A DNA stretch of 64,000 bases from Streptomyces bauhiniae (GCF_004784475.1 NZ_SRRT01000002.1:310001-374000), one strand, 5' to 3'; positions 16,434 through 25,359 are shown, counted from the stretch's first letter. Made by a program: numbers and translations. Notes: generated from the sequence alone by a model not told the origin.

Positions 16434-18224
16434 CCGGCCTCCGTAGCCACCGCCCCCGTACCGGCGACCGTCTCGCCCGCCGTCCCAGCCGCAGCGGTCC
16501 CGGTACGAGGAGCAGGAGTCGTCGTCCGTCGCGCTGGGTGTCGGGCTGGCGGACGGGGTCGGTGTAAGCGTCGGGCTCGCGGAATGCTGGGTCGGGCTCG
16601 GCTTCGCCGGGGTGCGGCGGGCCGAGGCCGAGGGGGACCCCTTGTCCCAGTTGACGACCTCCATCTGCGGGTCGTTGCGGGCGGTGTCCACGACCCAGCG
16701 CTGGACGGCGGTCTCGGCGCGGTTCTTCAGCACCAGCGCGCCGGAGCCGTCGGTGGCCGCCGGGGTGAGGGCGAGATTCTGGTTCCAGCGGGGCACCAGG
16801 GTGCCCTGGAGGGTGAAGTCGTAGCGGATGAAGCGGCCGTCGGTGCCGGTGGCCGAGCAGGGGGCGAGCCGGACCGAGTAGCCGAGGCGGGAGTCCAGGC
16901 AGAGCGCGGGCGCCGCGTCGCTGCGCAGCCGCCCGTCCGCCTCGTACCGCCAGCGCTGGCCGGGTGCCGAGGAGCAGGTGACGACCTCGGTCTCGGCGCC
17001 CTCGACGGCCTTCTTCCCGACGATGCCGACGCAGCGCCCGGAGGCCACGTTGTGCAGGCGCCCCCGGACGGTCGGCCGGTTGCCGTCCGCGCCAGCCCAG
17101 GACGGCTGCGGCGCGGGCTGGGAGGAGTCCGGCGCCGGGGACGGGGTGGCTTCGTGGGCGCTGGTGGGGCCGTCGTCGGAGCCGAGCACCGACCAGAGCA
17201 CCAGGGGCAGCGCGACGAGGGCGCTGACGGTCGCGACGGCCAGCGAGACATTGCGGCGCCGGACCCGCCGGGCCGCGCGGTGGGCGGTACGGCCGACGGG
17301 AGGCCGCTCCCCCTCGGCGGCGGCGGGCGGGGGTACGAACTCCTCGCCGCCGGCGGGCAGGGGCGGCACCGGTGCGGGCGGTGCGGCGCTGTCGTCGGCG
17401 CGGGCGGCGAGGTAGGCGGCGGCGCCCCAGCCGAGCACGGCCTCGGCGAGCGCGAGGGGGAGCCCGTCGTGGAAGCGGGCGAGCTGGTCGGCGGTGCGGG
17501 CGCAGTGACCGCAGCCGTCGAGGTGGCCGCGCAGGTCCGGGTCCATGGCGAGACCGCCACCGCGCCGGAAGGTGACGTCCAGCATCCGCAGATAGCGTCC
17601 GCACTCGGCGTCGGGGGCGAGTTCGCGGTGGGTCTGCAGGCACTCCTCGCGCAACCGGTCCCGGGCGCGGCCCAGTTCGACGGCCGTGCTCTCCTCGTCC
17701 AGCCCGAGCAGCGCGGCGGGCACGGCGAGCGGTTCGCCCTCGACCTCGGTGTGCCAGAGCACGGCGCGGGAGGGCTGGGACAGCCGCTGGAAAGCGCGGG
17801 CCAGCAGCCGTCGGCCGGGCGGCGGGAGCAGCCGGGCGGCGGCGCGCTCTCCGCTCGCCGGGTCGGGCCGCAGCGCGGGGTGCAGGAGTTCCTGGCGGCC
17901 GTCGGTGTCCCACTCGGCGGCGATGCGCCGTACGGTGACCAGGAGTTGGGGCCGCCAGGCGGCGGACGGACCGGCCTGGCGCAGCGACTCGCCGAAGAGC
18001 CGGGTGAACGCGGCCGTGGTCAGCATCCCGGCCGCGCGCGGCCCGTCGGTGCACAGCCGGGCGTAGGCGAAGGCGGCGGCCCAGTGCCGGTCGAGGAGTT
18101 CGCCGACGGGGTGGAGGGCGGACGCCGATCCCGTCCACTTCTGGAGTTCCGCGCTGAGTTCGCCGTCGGAGATACCGAACGGCCCGGCGGAATCCTGGGA
18201 ATTCGACGGCCCTTCACCCTTCAC
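16425..18224 (-). CDS. Sigma-like / zinc-binding-like / TM / ricin B lectin fusion protein (copy 2)
   Basis: 599 aa paralogue of the protein at 7279-8859, with the same order of parts. The sigma-like helical half includes LSQPSRAVLWHTEVEGEPLA, nearly the same as copy 1. The HLDGCGHC zinc-binding-like motif, a membrane segment (VSLAVATVSALVALPLVLW), a Pro/Ser linker and a ricin-type lectin domain (RLHNVASGRCVGIVG, ending in QRWVVD) follow. It has an extra C-terminal tail of Ser/Thr/Pro repeats and a Gly/Arg-rich end. The start is GTG at 18222-18224 with GGAGG eight bases upstream; the frame is open 24 codons further but without a ribosome site. Function is inferred only as a membrane sugar sensor or regulator. 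Confidence 0.85.
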   Translation of the reverse strand: MKGEGPSNSQDSAGPFGISDGELSAELQKWTGSASALHPVGELLDRHWAAAFAYARLCTDGPRAAGMLTTAAFTRLFGESLRQAGPSAAWRPQLLVTVRRIAAEWDTDGRQELLHPALRPDPASGERAAARLLPPPGRRLLARAFQRLSQPSRAVLWHTEVEGEPLAVPAALLGLDEESTAVELGRARDRLREECLQTHRELAPDAECGRYLRMLDVTFRRGGGLAMDPDLRGHLDGCGHCARTADQLARFHDGLPLALAEAVLGWGAAAYLAARADDSAAPPAPVPPLPAGGEEFVPPPAAAEGERPPVGRTAHRAARRVRRRNVSLAVATVSALVALPLVLWSVLGSDDGPTSAHEATPSPAPDSSQPAPQPSWAGADGNRPTVRGRLHNVASGRCVGIVGKKAVEGAETEVVTCSSAPGQRWRYEADGRLRSDAAPALCLDSRLGYSVRLAPCSATGTDGRFIRYDFTLQGTLVPRWNQNLALTPAATDGSGALVLKNRAETAVQRWVVDTARNDPQMEVVNWDKGSPSASARRTPAKPSPTQHSASPTLTPTPSASPTPSATDDDSCSSYRDRCGWDGGRDGRRYGGGGYGGRHR

Positions 18225-18371
18225 GCGCCATTCCTCCAGAATCCACCCGGATGAGGTCCGTACCGGTCGGCAGGACAGTGGACGAGGTGACCTCAACTCC
18301 GTTTCGGTGAAGGGAAATCACCCCCGTCACGGCGACGCACACTTTCGCACAGGGCGACAGGGGGGAACAAG

Positions 18372-18407
18372 AGATCTCCCGTCGGAAAACGGGTTCGCGG
18401 GAGATCT
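18372..18407. other. Stem-loop with two mutually exclusive pairings upstream of the GH114 gene
   Basis: AGATCTCCCG pairs perfectly with CGGGAGATCT (10 bp), but the inner CCCGT can instead pair with ACGGG at 18389-18393. The 290-base gap 18225-18516 between divergent genes otherwise shows no gene. It could be a terminator/antiterminator or simply a protein-binding palindrome. Confidence 0.35.
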
Positions 18408-18516
18408 TTGACCCGTATTCAGGAGACGCGAAATCGTTGATGCGTCAAAGAAGCCCGGACGGGCATTTACGGGCACCGAGTTGACGTGCTCCGGGCCGCC
18501 GGGTTGGATCATCCGG

Positions 18517-19326
18517 GTGCCGACCGAGACCAGCCCGCGCGGCGGGAGCCGAGCCGTTCTCCTCGCCCTCGCGCTGCTCCTCACCGGCTGCGGCTCGGGG
18601 AGCGCCACCCCGGAGGGCCCCCAACTGCCGCCCAGGCACGCCGGGTTCGACTACCAGATCGGCGGCGCCTACCCGCCGCCCGCCGGGGTCCGCGTCGTCA
18701 CCCGCGACCGCGCCGACTCCCCCGCCGAGGGGCTGTACAACGTCTGCTACGTCAACGCCTTCCAGGCCCAGCCGCAGGAGCGCGCCGACTGGCCGGCCGA
18801 CCTGCTGCTGCGCGACCGCGCGGGCAAGGTCGTCATCGACGAGGACTGGGACGAGCCCCTGCTCGACATCGGCACCCCGGCCAAGCGGAAACGGATCGCC
18901 GACCGGGTGAACCGCTGGACCGACGGCTGCGCGGACAAGGGCTACGACGCGGTCGAGTTCGACAACTACGACAGCTACACCCGCTCCCGCCACCTGCTCA
19001 CCCCCGCCGACGCGACCGCCTTCATGCGCCTGCTCACCCGGCACGCGCACACCCGCCACCTGGCCGTCGGCCAGAAGAACACCCCGGAGCTGGCCGGGAA
19101 GCGCGAGGGTGCCGGTCTCGACTTCGCGGTGGCCGAGGAGTGCGGCCAGTACGACGAGTGCGGCACCTACGCCCGCGCCTACGACGACCGGGTGCTGGAC
19201 ATCGAGTACACCGACGTGGGCCTGCGCAAGGCGCTGGCCGGCTGGGGCGCACGGCTCAGCATCGTCCGCCGCGACCTGGACGTCTCCACACCGGGCGAGG
19301 CGGGGTACGTACGCCGGACCGGCTGA
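18517..19326 (+). CDS. GH114 lipoprotein (endo-alpha-1,4-polygalactosaminidase family)
   Basis: About 269 aa. A lipoprotein signal (LLALALLLTGC) precedes a TIM-barrel-like glycoside hydrolase of family GH114/TM1410. Visible motifs include FDYQIGGAYPPP, YNVCYVNAFQ, the acidic DAVEFDNYDSY and AVAEECGQYDECG; the conserved Asp/Glu residues in these are the likely catalytic pair. The expected substrate is extracellular galactosaminogalactan-like polymer, acting outside the cell. A TTG at 18481 and a GTG at 18517 are both in frame. The GTG gives a standard signal peptide length and was preferred; neither has a strong ribosome site. Confidence 0.8.
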   Translation: MPTETSPRGGSRAVLLALALLLTGCGSGSATPEGPQLPPRHAGFDYQIGGAYPPPAGVRVVTRDRADSPAEGLYNVCYVNAFQAQPQERADWPADLLLRDRAGKVVIDEDWDEPLLDIGTPAKRKRIADRVNRWTDGCADKGYDAVEFDNYDSYTRSRHLLTPADATAFMRLLTRHAHTRHLAVGQKNTPELAGKREGAGLDFAVAEECGQYDECGTYARAYDDRVLDIEYTDVGLRKALAGWGARLSIVRRDLDVSTPGEAGYVRRTG

Positions 19327-19331
19327 TGCCG

Positions 19332-19841
19332 TCAGGGCCGGTCCAGCAGCTCAAGACCGCGTGTCCACGCGAACCCGTCCGGCACCCTGCCCTCGCCGAA
19401 GCGGACGCCGAGCCCGCGGAGCCGGGTCAGGCTCTCCTGGTAGGCGGGGTGGGCGGCCAGCGCCTCCCCCACGCTGGGCAGCACCGCGATCGGTACGCCG
19501 AGCCCCAGCGCCTCGCACAGGGTGCCGACGGCCAGGGTGTCCGCGATGCCCAGTGCCCACTTGTTGACGGTGTTGAAGGTCGCCGGGGCCACCACGATCG
19601 CGTCCGGCGGCGGGAAGGGGCGCGGGTCGGCCGGGGAGCGCCAGGCGGAGCGGACCGGGCGGCCGGTGCGGGACTCGGTGCCGGGCGCGTCGAAGAAGCC
19701 GTTCATCGCGGCCGGGGTGGCGATCACGCCCACCTCCCAGCCCCGCTCCTGGGCCTCGGCGATCAGTGTGCCGACGCCGGAGGCGACCCCGGCCGCGCAG
19801 ACGACGACGTAGAGAAAGGGTTTCCCGGCGAGTTCGGTCAC
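19332..19841 (-). CDS. Flavoprotein of the HFCD/PPC-decarboxylase-like family
   Basis: 169 aa. A Rossmann-like start (LYVVVCAAGVASGVGTLIAEA) and the conserved APATFNTVNKWALGIADTLA block, equivalent to the PASANT motif that holds FMN, identify the homo-oligomeric flavin-containing Cys decarboxylase superfamily. The C-terminus is variable. It lies downstream of the P450 and ferredoxin genes on the same strand (32 bases after the ferredoxin), so it may be part of that operon. Whether it acts as a decarboxylase or another flavin enzyme cannot be told from the sequence. Confidence 0.82.
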   Translation of the reverse strand: MTELAGKPFLYVVVCAAGVASGVGTLIAEAQERGWEVGVIATPAAMNGFFDAPGTESRTGRPVRSAWRSPADPRPFPPPDAIVVAPATFNTVNKWALGIADTLAVGTLCEALGLGVPIAVLPSVGEALAAHPAYQESLTRLRGLGVRFGEGRVPDGFAWTRGLELLDRP

Positions 19842-19873
19842 CGGGAAACCCTATAAGCCCACCTGGGCGGCGG

Positions 19874-20074
19874 TCAGCTCTCGGTGACGGTGATCGCGCC
19901 GACCGGGCAGGCGCGGGCGGCCTCGCGGAGCATGGGGCTGCCCGCCCCGTCCTCGGCGCCGGGCAGCAGGGTGCTGTAGCCGTCGTCGTCCTGGGTGAAC
20001 ACGCTCGGGGCGGCCAGTGTGCACTGGCCCGCGCCGATGCAGAGGTCCTTGTCGATCTCGATGTCGGTGTGCAT
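19874..20074 (-). CDS. [3Fe-4S] ferredoxin, partner of the adjacent P450
   Basis: 66 aa acidic ferredoxin. Cys12, Cys18 and Cys56 are in the pattern C-x5-C ... C-P; Ala replaces the fourth ligand (CIGAGQC), which is diagnostic of single [3Fe-4S] ferredoxins of the SoyB type. The role is to carry electrons from a ferredoxin reductase to a class I P450. Its gene starts 13 bases after the P450 stop, so the two are an operon and likely partners. No reductase gene is nearby. Confidence 0.93.
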   Translation of the reverse strand: MHTDIEIDKDLCIGAGQCTLAAPSVFTQDDDGYSTLLPGAEDGAGSPMLREAARACPVGAITVTES

Positions 20075-20087
20075 GGCGAGAAGCCTC

Positions 20088-21317
20088 TTACCAGGTCACG
20101 GGGAGTTCCAGCATCCCCTGGATCGTGTCGCCGGGCTTGAAGGGGATCTCCTCGGCCGGGACCGCCAGGCGCAGGCCGGGCAGCCGGGCGAAGAGGGTGC
20201 AGAGGGCGATCTCCAGCTCCGCGCGCGCCAGGTTCTGGCCCAGGCACTGGTGGATGCCGAAGCCGAAGGCGACGTGGTGGCGGGCGGAGCGGCCGAAGTC
20301 GAGGGCGTCGGGGTCGGCGTACACGGAGTCGTCGCGGTTGATCACCGAGGTGGAGAACATCACGCCCTCCCCGGCACGGATGGTGACCCCCTCGATCTCG
20401 ATGTCGTCGACGGCCACCCGGAGCAGGCCGTCGGCGATGGACAGCATCCGCATCAGCTCCTCGACGGCCGTGGGGAGCAGCGCGGGGTCGGCGCGCAGCT
20501 CGGCCAGCCGGTCGGGGTGCTGGAGCAGGGTGTAGGTGCCGAGCGAGATCATGTTGGCGGTGGTCTCGTGCCCGGCGACCAGCAGGATGACGGCGAGCGA
20601 GACGACCTCGGCCCGGTCCAGCGCGCCCTCGCTGAGCTGCTTGTGGACCAGGTCGTCCAGCACCCCCTTCCCCGGCTCGGGGTGCCCGGCCTTGGCGTCG
20701 ATGAGGCCGCCGAGGTAGGTCTCCAGCTCCTTGCGGGCGTTCTGGCTGTCGTCGGCCGTCGGCCCGCGCAGCAGCTTGCGGGACTGCTCCTCGAAGAACT
20801 CGTGGTCGGCGTACGGCACCCCGAGCAGGTCGCAGATGACCATGGACGGCACGGGCAGCGCGAAGGCCGACACCAGCTCGGCGCCGGGCCCCCGCTCGAT
20901 CATGGCGTCCAGGAGGTCGTCGACGATTCCCTGGATGGCGGGCCGGAGCGCCGCGGCGCGTTTGACCGTGAACGACGGGATCATCATCCGCCGCTGGACC
21001 TGGTGCTCGGGGTCGTCCAGGCCCAGCAGGGCGACCCGGCGGTCCCGGACGCCCGCGAACCGGGCGGTGGGGATCGGGAACTCGGGGCGGCGCCGGTCGC
21101 TGGAGAGCCGGGGGTCGGCGAGCAGCGCGCGGGCCGCCGAGTGCCCGCTGACGGCCCAGACCTCGCGGCCGTCGTACAGGGTGACGCGGGACACGGGCCG
21201 GCCCTCGCGCAGCGGGCCGTACCCGGTGGGCGGGTGGTAGGGACAGGTGCGGTCCTGCGGGAAGGCGACGGGATCGGCCGCCTTCGCCGGGCCGGTGGTG
21301 TCCGTCAGTTCCGTCAT
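20088..21317 (-). CDS. Cytochrome P450, CYP105 family
   Basis: 409 aa cytosolic monooxygenase. It has the N-terminal [12 protein letters not shown] block typical of CYP105D proteins, the I-helix VAGHETTAN, ExxR in EELMRML, and the heme loop [15 protein letters not shown] with the Cys thiolate ligand. The overall sequence strongly recalls SoyC/CYP105D enzymes, which hydroxylate diverse xenobiotics and natural products. The ATG at 21315-21317 was chosen; the open frame extends further but without homology. It is followed by its [3Fe-4S] ferredoxin and a flavoprotein. Native substrate unknown. Confidence 0.93.
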   Translation of the reverse strand: MTELTDTTGPAKAADPVAFPQDRTCPYHPPTGYGPLREGRPVSRVTLYDGREVWAVSGHSAARALLADPRLSSDRRRPEFPIPTARFAGVRDRRVALLGLDDPEHQVQRRMMIPSFTVKRAAALRPAIQGIVDDLLDAMIERGPGAELVSAFALPVPSMVICDLLGVPYADHEFFEEQSRKLLRGPTADDSQNARKELETYLGGLIDAKAGHPEPGKGVLDDLVHKQLSEGALDRAEVVSLAVILLVAGHETTANMISLGTYTLLQHPDRLAELRADPALLPTAVEELMRMLSIADGLLRVAVDDIEIEGVTIRAGEGVMFSTSVINRDDSVYADPDALDFGRSARHHVAFGFGIHQCLGQNLARAELEIALCTLFARLPGLRLAVPAEEIPFKPGDTIQGMLELPVTW

Positions 21318-21678
21318 GGATGGACCTCGCAGACGAAGAAGTACCTCGAACCGATCTTCATTAGATGCCCCGGGCACCTATGGGGCGACGGCAAGTTCGG
21401 CCAGATCGGCGACCCGTCGGATCTGGCCGAAGAAGCACGACCGCCCGAGGTGTGCGGGCACCGGAATCCGGTCGTCCGACGCACATCGGTCCTCCCAGTG
21501 TCGTCGCGTACGCCCCTTTTCGGCCACCCCCGGCCGGGACGGGACCGAGAGATCCGGCTATTCACCCGCGTGGCCCAGAGGATGCGCGGTACGGATGATT
21601 CCGGCGGCCCCCGGTGTTGCGGTGGACCGCAGGCGCGAAGCCGTCGGCAGGACGAGACACGACGAAGGGGACGAAGCC
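21318..21678. other. Divergent intergenic region upstream of P450 and nitroreductase genes
   Basis: 361 bases with no supported gene. It is less GC-rich near the P450 start and must contain promoters for both directions. I see no clear operator palindrome. Confidence 0.4.
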
Positions 21679-22128
21679 ATGCCTCTTGAGGGCGAGTACG
21701 AGCCGAGCCCGGAGCAGTGGGTGCGCGATCAGGTGGAGCAGTACGAGAGTTCCGGCGGGCGGGAGGGGACGACGCTGCGCGACACCGGGCTGCCGGTGAT
21801 CATCCTGACCACACGCGGCAACCGCAGCGGCAAGATCCGCAAGACCCCGCTGATGCGGGTGGAGCACGACGGGAAGTACGCGGTGGTCGCCTCCGTGGGC
21901 GGGGCGCCGAAGCACCCGGTCTGGTACTTCAACGTCAAGGCCGACCCGACGGTCGAACTCCAGGACGGACCCGAGAAGCGGGAGATGCGCGCCCGCGAGG
22001 TGAAGGGCGACGAGAAGGCCCATTGGTGGGAGCGGGCCGTCGCGGCCTACCCGCCCTACGCCGAGTACCAGCAGAAGACCGACCGCGAGATCCCGGTCTT
22101 CGTCCTGGAGCCGGCCGGCGCGAGCTGA
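21679..22128 (+). CDS. Deazaflavin (F420)-dependent nitroreductase family protein
   Basis: 149 aa split beta-barrel protein of the Ddn/DUF385 family. Conserved blocks are [40 protein letters not shown] and [12 protein letters not shown], and the C-terminal ending IPVFVLEPA is usual. These proteins bind F420 and reduce quinones, nitro compounds or fatty acids in actinomycetes. The open frame runs 144 codons further upstream, but there it overlaps the P450 gene; the ATG at 21679 with GAAGGGGA upstream gives the family length. Physiological substrate unknown. Confidence 0.9.
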   Translation: MPLEGEYEPSPEQWVRDQVEQYESSGGREGTTLRDTGLPVIILTTRGNRSGKIRKTPLMRVEHDGKYAVVASVGGAPKHPVWYFNVKADPTVELQDGPEKREMRAREVKGDEKAHWWERAVAAYPPYAEYQQKTDREIPVFVLEPAGAS

Positions 22129-22135
22129 ACGGCCG

Positions 22136-22187
22136 CCGGGGGACGGTTCACCCCTTCCGCTTACGGCGGGTGTGAACCGTCCCCCGG
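22136..22187. terminator. Strong bidirectional terminator
   Basis: A perfect 16-bp stem, CCGGGGGACGGTTCAC / GTGAACCGTCCCCCGG, with a 20-base loop lies between the convergent nitroreductase and CDF transporter genes. Confidence 0.75.
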
Positions 22188-22201
22188 AGGGCACGCGAAG
22201 G

Positions 22202-23245
22202 TCAGGCCCCGCCGCGCTCCCCCGTCGCGGCGGGGCTTTCGTGTGCGTCGCGCACGGCGCGGTCGGTGTGGTCGTGGCCCGTGTGGTCGCGGTCGGTGAC
22301 GTCGAGGAAGATCTGACCGGCCTCGGGGAACATCTCGGCGACGGACCGCTTGATGCGGACGGCGACCTCCTCGACCTCCTCGCTGTCCATGCCGGGCACC
22401 AGGTCGATGCGCGCGGCCACCAGGGCGGAGTCGACGCCGGTCTTCATGGTGAACAGCGCCTCCACGCTGTCGATCTCCGGCTGCGCGCGCAGCAGTTCCC
22501 GTATCCGCCCGGTCAGCTCGGGGTCGGCGGCCTCGCCGATGAGCTGGTCGCGGGCGTCGCGGCCGAGGCGGTAGGCGACGTAGACCAGCAGGGCGCCGAT
22601 CAGGATCGACGCGCAGCCCTCCCAGACGGCCTGCCCGGTGAGCATGTGCAGCACCATGCCGATGGCGGCGAAGGTCACGCCGAGCACCGCGGTGCCGTCC
22701 TCGGCGAGCACGGTGCGCAGCGCCGGGTCCTGGACGTCTCCGACGCCCTCGCCCTGCCGGTGGGCCTGGCGTACCGCCCGGATCAGGGAGATCCCCTCGG
22801 CGACGAAGGCGACGCCGAGCACGATGAGGCCCGCTATGTAGCCGCTGAACTTCTCCTCGCTGCCGTTCCTGATCGCCTCGAAGCCCTGGAAGAAGGAGAA
22901 GCAGCCGCCCATCACGAAGATGCCGACGGCCGCGAGCAGGGACCAGAAGAACCGTTCCTTGCCGTAGCCGAAGGGATGGCGGGCGTCCGGCGGGCGGCGG
23001 CTGCGGCTCAGCGCGGCCAGCAGGAACACCTCGTTCAGGCTGTCGGCCACGGAGTGCGCGGCCTCCGACAGCAGGGCGGGCGAGCCCGCGAAGATTCCGC
23101 CGACGGCCTTGGCCACCGCGATCACCAGGTTCGCGGCGAGGGCCACGAGGACGGTGACGCGGGTGTGTCCGTCGGAGTTGGCGGCCTCCTGGCCGTCGCT
23201 GTCGCCGGTCGTCGTGTCCGGCTGCTTTTCCGAAGTAGCGCTCAC
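22202..23245 (-). CDS. Cation diffusion facilitator (CDF) metal exporter
   Basis: 347 aa with six predicted membrane helices. The CDF metal-site motifs are present: SEAAHSVADSLNE in helix 2, HPFGYGKERFFWS, and a second acidic helix with EDGTAVLGV. The C-terminal domain (DPELTGRIRELLRAQPEIDS onward) is the cytosolic metallochaperone-like dimerisation domain. The tail is His-rich (DRDHTGHDHTDR). Likely role: efflux of Zn, Co, Fe or Mn driven by protons. GTG at 23243-23245 was chosen; further upstream the frame is antisense to the DUF4235 gene. Confidence 0.9.
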   Translation of the reverse strand: MSATSEKQPDTTTGDSDGQEAANSDGHTRVTVLVALAANLVIAVAKAVGGIFAGSPALLSEAAHSVADSLNEVFLLAALSRSRRPPDARHPFGYGKERFFWSLLAAVGIFVMGGCFSFFQGFEAIRNGSEEKFSGYIAGLIVLGVAFVAEGISLIRAVRQAHRQGEGVGDVQDPALRTVLAEDGTAVLGVTFAAIGMVLHMLTGQAVWEGCASILIGALLVYVAYRLGRDARDQLIGEAADPELTGRIRELLRAQPEIDSVEALFTMKTGVDSALVAARIDLVPGMDSEEVEEVAVRIKRSVAEMFPEAGQIFLDVTDRDHTGHDHTDRAVRDAHESPAATGERGGA

Positions 23246-23347
23246 CTGTCGCCGGATGCCCCCGGCGGAGAGGATCACACGGGCCCGGACGGGGGAGGTC
23301 GGGGGCTCACCGGGGAGGACGCGGGCCCGGTGAGGAAGGAGTGTCAC

Positions 23348-23665
23348 ATGGCGAAGAAGAGCAGGAAGATGAGCAAGATCAAGGCGCCGCTGACGCAGAA
23401 ACCAGTGGGCTTCGCGCTGAGCTGGGCCGGCGGTGCGCTGGCCGGGCTGGCCTTCCGGAAGGCGTGGATGGCGATCCGGCACGAGGAGGAGGCGCCCGAC
23501 CCGCTGGACCCGGACCGCGGCTGGGGCGAGATCCTGCTGGCGGCGGCCGTGCAGGGCGCGATCTTCGCGGTGGCCCGCAGCGTGGTGGACCGGACCCGCG
23601 CCAAGGCGGTCGCCCGCTCCACGGGCACCTGGCCGCACCCGAACGCGGCTCCGGCCAGGCGCTGA
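23348..23665 (+). CDS. DUF4235 small membrane-associated protein
   Basis: 105 aa. A basic N-terminus (MAKKSRKMSKIKAPLTQKPV) precedes two hydrophobic segments (FALSWAGGALAGLAFRKAW and EILLAAAVQGAIFAVARSVV), the DUF4235 pattern common in actinomycetes. The ATG has AAGGAG seven bases upstream. It is divergent from the CDF exporter. Function unknown; the fold looks like a small membrane hairpin. Confidence 0.85.
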   Translation: MAKKSRKMSKIKAPLTQKPVGFALSWAGGALAGLAFRKAWMAIRHEEEAPDPLDPDRGWGEILLAAAVQGAIFAVARSVVDRTRAKAVARSTGTWPHPNAAPARR

Positions 23666-23849
23666 ACCACCCGGCCGGCGACGGAGCCGGAGGCAACGAA
23701 CCGATCACAAACACACAGATTCGAACCGGCTCCGTCAAACCCGAAGACATATGTCAAGCGAACATGCTCAAATTCCTCCTGTCGAGCTGGTCGCCACGCG
23801 GCGCGGTCCCTCGCGGGCGCGGGTGGGACGGGTGGGAGGTGGTGCCGTC

Positions 23850-24218
23850 GTGCGGGAGGAACCCACCCCGCTCAGCCGGCATCTGCGGGTGCGCGAGGAG
23901 CACGGGCACACCGTGCTGGAGTTACGGGGTGAGATCGACATCGCCTCGGCGGCGGAGATCTCACCCCTGCTGGACCGGCTCACCGGCCGCGAGCGCGCCC
24001 GGGTGGTGCTGGATCTGCGCCCCGTGGAGTTCTTCGACTGCTCGGGGCTGCGCCTGGTCGGCCGGGCCCGGCACCGCGTCCTGGAACGCGGCGGCCGCAT
24101 CCAACTGGTCTGCGTGCACCCGCTGACCCTGCGCGTCCTCGCGGTCACGGGCCTGACCCGCGTCCTGCCCCCGCACCCGACCCTGGAGTCGGCGCTGCGG
24201 GCCTCCGAGAATTCCTAG
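23850..24218 (+). CDS. STAS-domain anti-sigma-factor antagonist with a TTA codon
   Basis: About 122 aa STAS protein (RsbV/SpoIIAA/BldG type). LELRGEIDIASAAEISPLL forms the first strands, and VVLDLRPVEFFDCSGLRLVG carries the Ser in DCSG that a partner kinase would phosphorylate. Such proteins free sigma factors by binding anti-sigma factors. GTG at 23850 with GGGAGG upstream gives the family length; an in-frame ATG at 23751 would add 33 residues from poorer coding sequence. A TTA codon at 23922-23924 (codon 25) suggests bldA-dependent expression. Its stop codon overlaps that of the PRPP synthetase gene. No anti-sigma gene is adjacent. Confidence 0.85.
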   Translation: MREEPTPLSRHLRVREEHGHTVLELRGEIDIASAAEISPLLDRLTGRERARVVLDLRPVEFFDCSGLRLVGRARHRVLERGGRIQLVCVHPLTLRVLAVTGLTRVLPPHPTLESALRASENS

Positions 24219-25168
24219 GCTTCCGCCGGCTGCTCGAACAGCGCGCTCACCGATTCCCCGTCATGGATGCGCCGTACCGCCTCCGCCAGCGCCGGGGCGA
24301 TGGACAGCACCCGGAGCTTGTCGGTGCGCTCGTCCTCCGGGACCGGCACGGTGTTGGTGCAGACGATCTCCAGGACGTCCGGCTGCTCCCCCAGCCGCTT
24401 CAGCGCCCCGGCCGCGAACAGGCCGTGGGTGCAGGCGACCCGGATCGAGCGCGGGCCCAGCTCCCGCAGCCGGTCCAGCAGTTCGAGCACCGTACTGCCC
24501 TTGGCGATCTCGTCGTCCAGCACGATCACGTCCCGGCCGGTGATGTCGCCGATGACCGAGCTGATGCTGACCCGGTCGTCCGCGAACCGCTGCTTGGCAC
24601 CGGCCGCGACCCGGGCGCCGAGCAGCCGGGCGAAGGCGGCGGCCTCCTTGGCGTTGCCGAGGTCCGGGGAGACGACCGTGGTGCGGGAGAGGTCGTACTG
24701 GCGGAAGTGCGCGGCGAGTTCGCGCAGCGCGTGCAGATGGTCGACCGGCACCGAGAAGAAGCCGTGCACCTGCGGGGCGTGCAGGGTCATGGTGAGTACC
24801 CGGCTCGCGCCCGCCGCCACCAGCAGGTCCGCGACCAGCCGGCCGCCGAGCGAGATACGGGGCGTGTCCTTCTTGTCGGAGCGGGCGTAGGAGTAGTGCG
24901 GCATGACGACGGTGATCCGGGCCGCCGAGGCGCCGCGGGCCGCGTCGCACATCATCAGCAGCTCCACCAGGTGCTCCTGCACCGGCCGTACCAGGGGCTG
25001 GATCAGGAACACGTCCCGTTCCCGGCAGTTGGCGCGGAGCTGGACCTCCAGGCAGTCGTTGGCGAACCTGCTGACCCGCGCCGGGCTGAGCGTGACGCCC
25101 AGGTGCGCGCACACCTCCTCGGCCAGCCGGGGGTGGGCGCTGCCGCTGAAGACGGCGATGTCTCGCAC
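24215..25168 (-). CDS. prs: Ribose-phosphate pyrophosphokinase (PRPP synthetase)
   Basis: 317 aa, the standard Prs length. It transfers pyrophosphate from ATP to ribose 5-phosphate, giving PRPP for nucleotides, His and Trp. Motifs: FANDCLEVQLRANCRERDVF, the ATP loop PHYSYARSDKKDTPR, metal and flexible-loop residues around SPDLGNAKEAAAFARLLGA, and the PRPP loop VIVLDDEIAKGSTV. The family consensus for the last is DDxxDTGGT; here it reads DDEIAKGST, as in class variants, so this may be a secondary rather than the main synthetase. It is convergent with the STAS gene and shares a CTAG double stop. Confidence 0.9.
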   Translation of the reverse strand: MRDIAVFSGSAHPRLAEEVCAHLGVTLSPARVSRFANDCLEVQLRANCRERDVFLIQPLVRPVQEHLVELLMMCDAARGASAARITVVMPHYSYARSDKKDTPRISLGGRLVADLLVAAGASRVLTMTLHAPQVHGFFSVPVDHLHALRELAAHFRQYDLSRTTVVSPDLGNAKEAAAFARLLGARVAAGAKQRFADDRVSISSVIGDITGRDVIVLDDEIAKGSTVLELLDRLRELGPRSIRVACTHGLFAAGALKRLGEQPDVLEIVCTNTVPVPEDERTDKLRVLSIAPALAEAVRRIHDGESVSALFEQPAEA

Positions 25169-25359
25169 GATCCGCTCCTCGCATGATCGGTACGGGCTGG
25201 GCGGCCATGCTACCGGCCGCTCCTCCCCCGGCCCGGACGGCAGGCGTGGCGGGTCTCGTACGGGCGCGGCAGGGGTACGTACGTCAGCGGTGGGGGATGG
25301 TCAACTCGCTTGCCTGTTCGCTTACTTGGTGGGCATCCGAGGAGGGGGAAGGGAGAACC

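Noticed and set aside
18225..18516. Possible c-di-AMP (ydaO-type) riboswitch before the GH114 gene
   Set aside because: The conserved blocks of that riboswitch as I know them in Streptomyces are not present; only a hairpin is seen.
22137..22190. Long inverted repeat considered as an insertion-sequence end
   Set aside because: It lies exactly between two convergent stop codons with no transposase, so a bidirectional terminator is the simpler reading.
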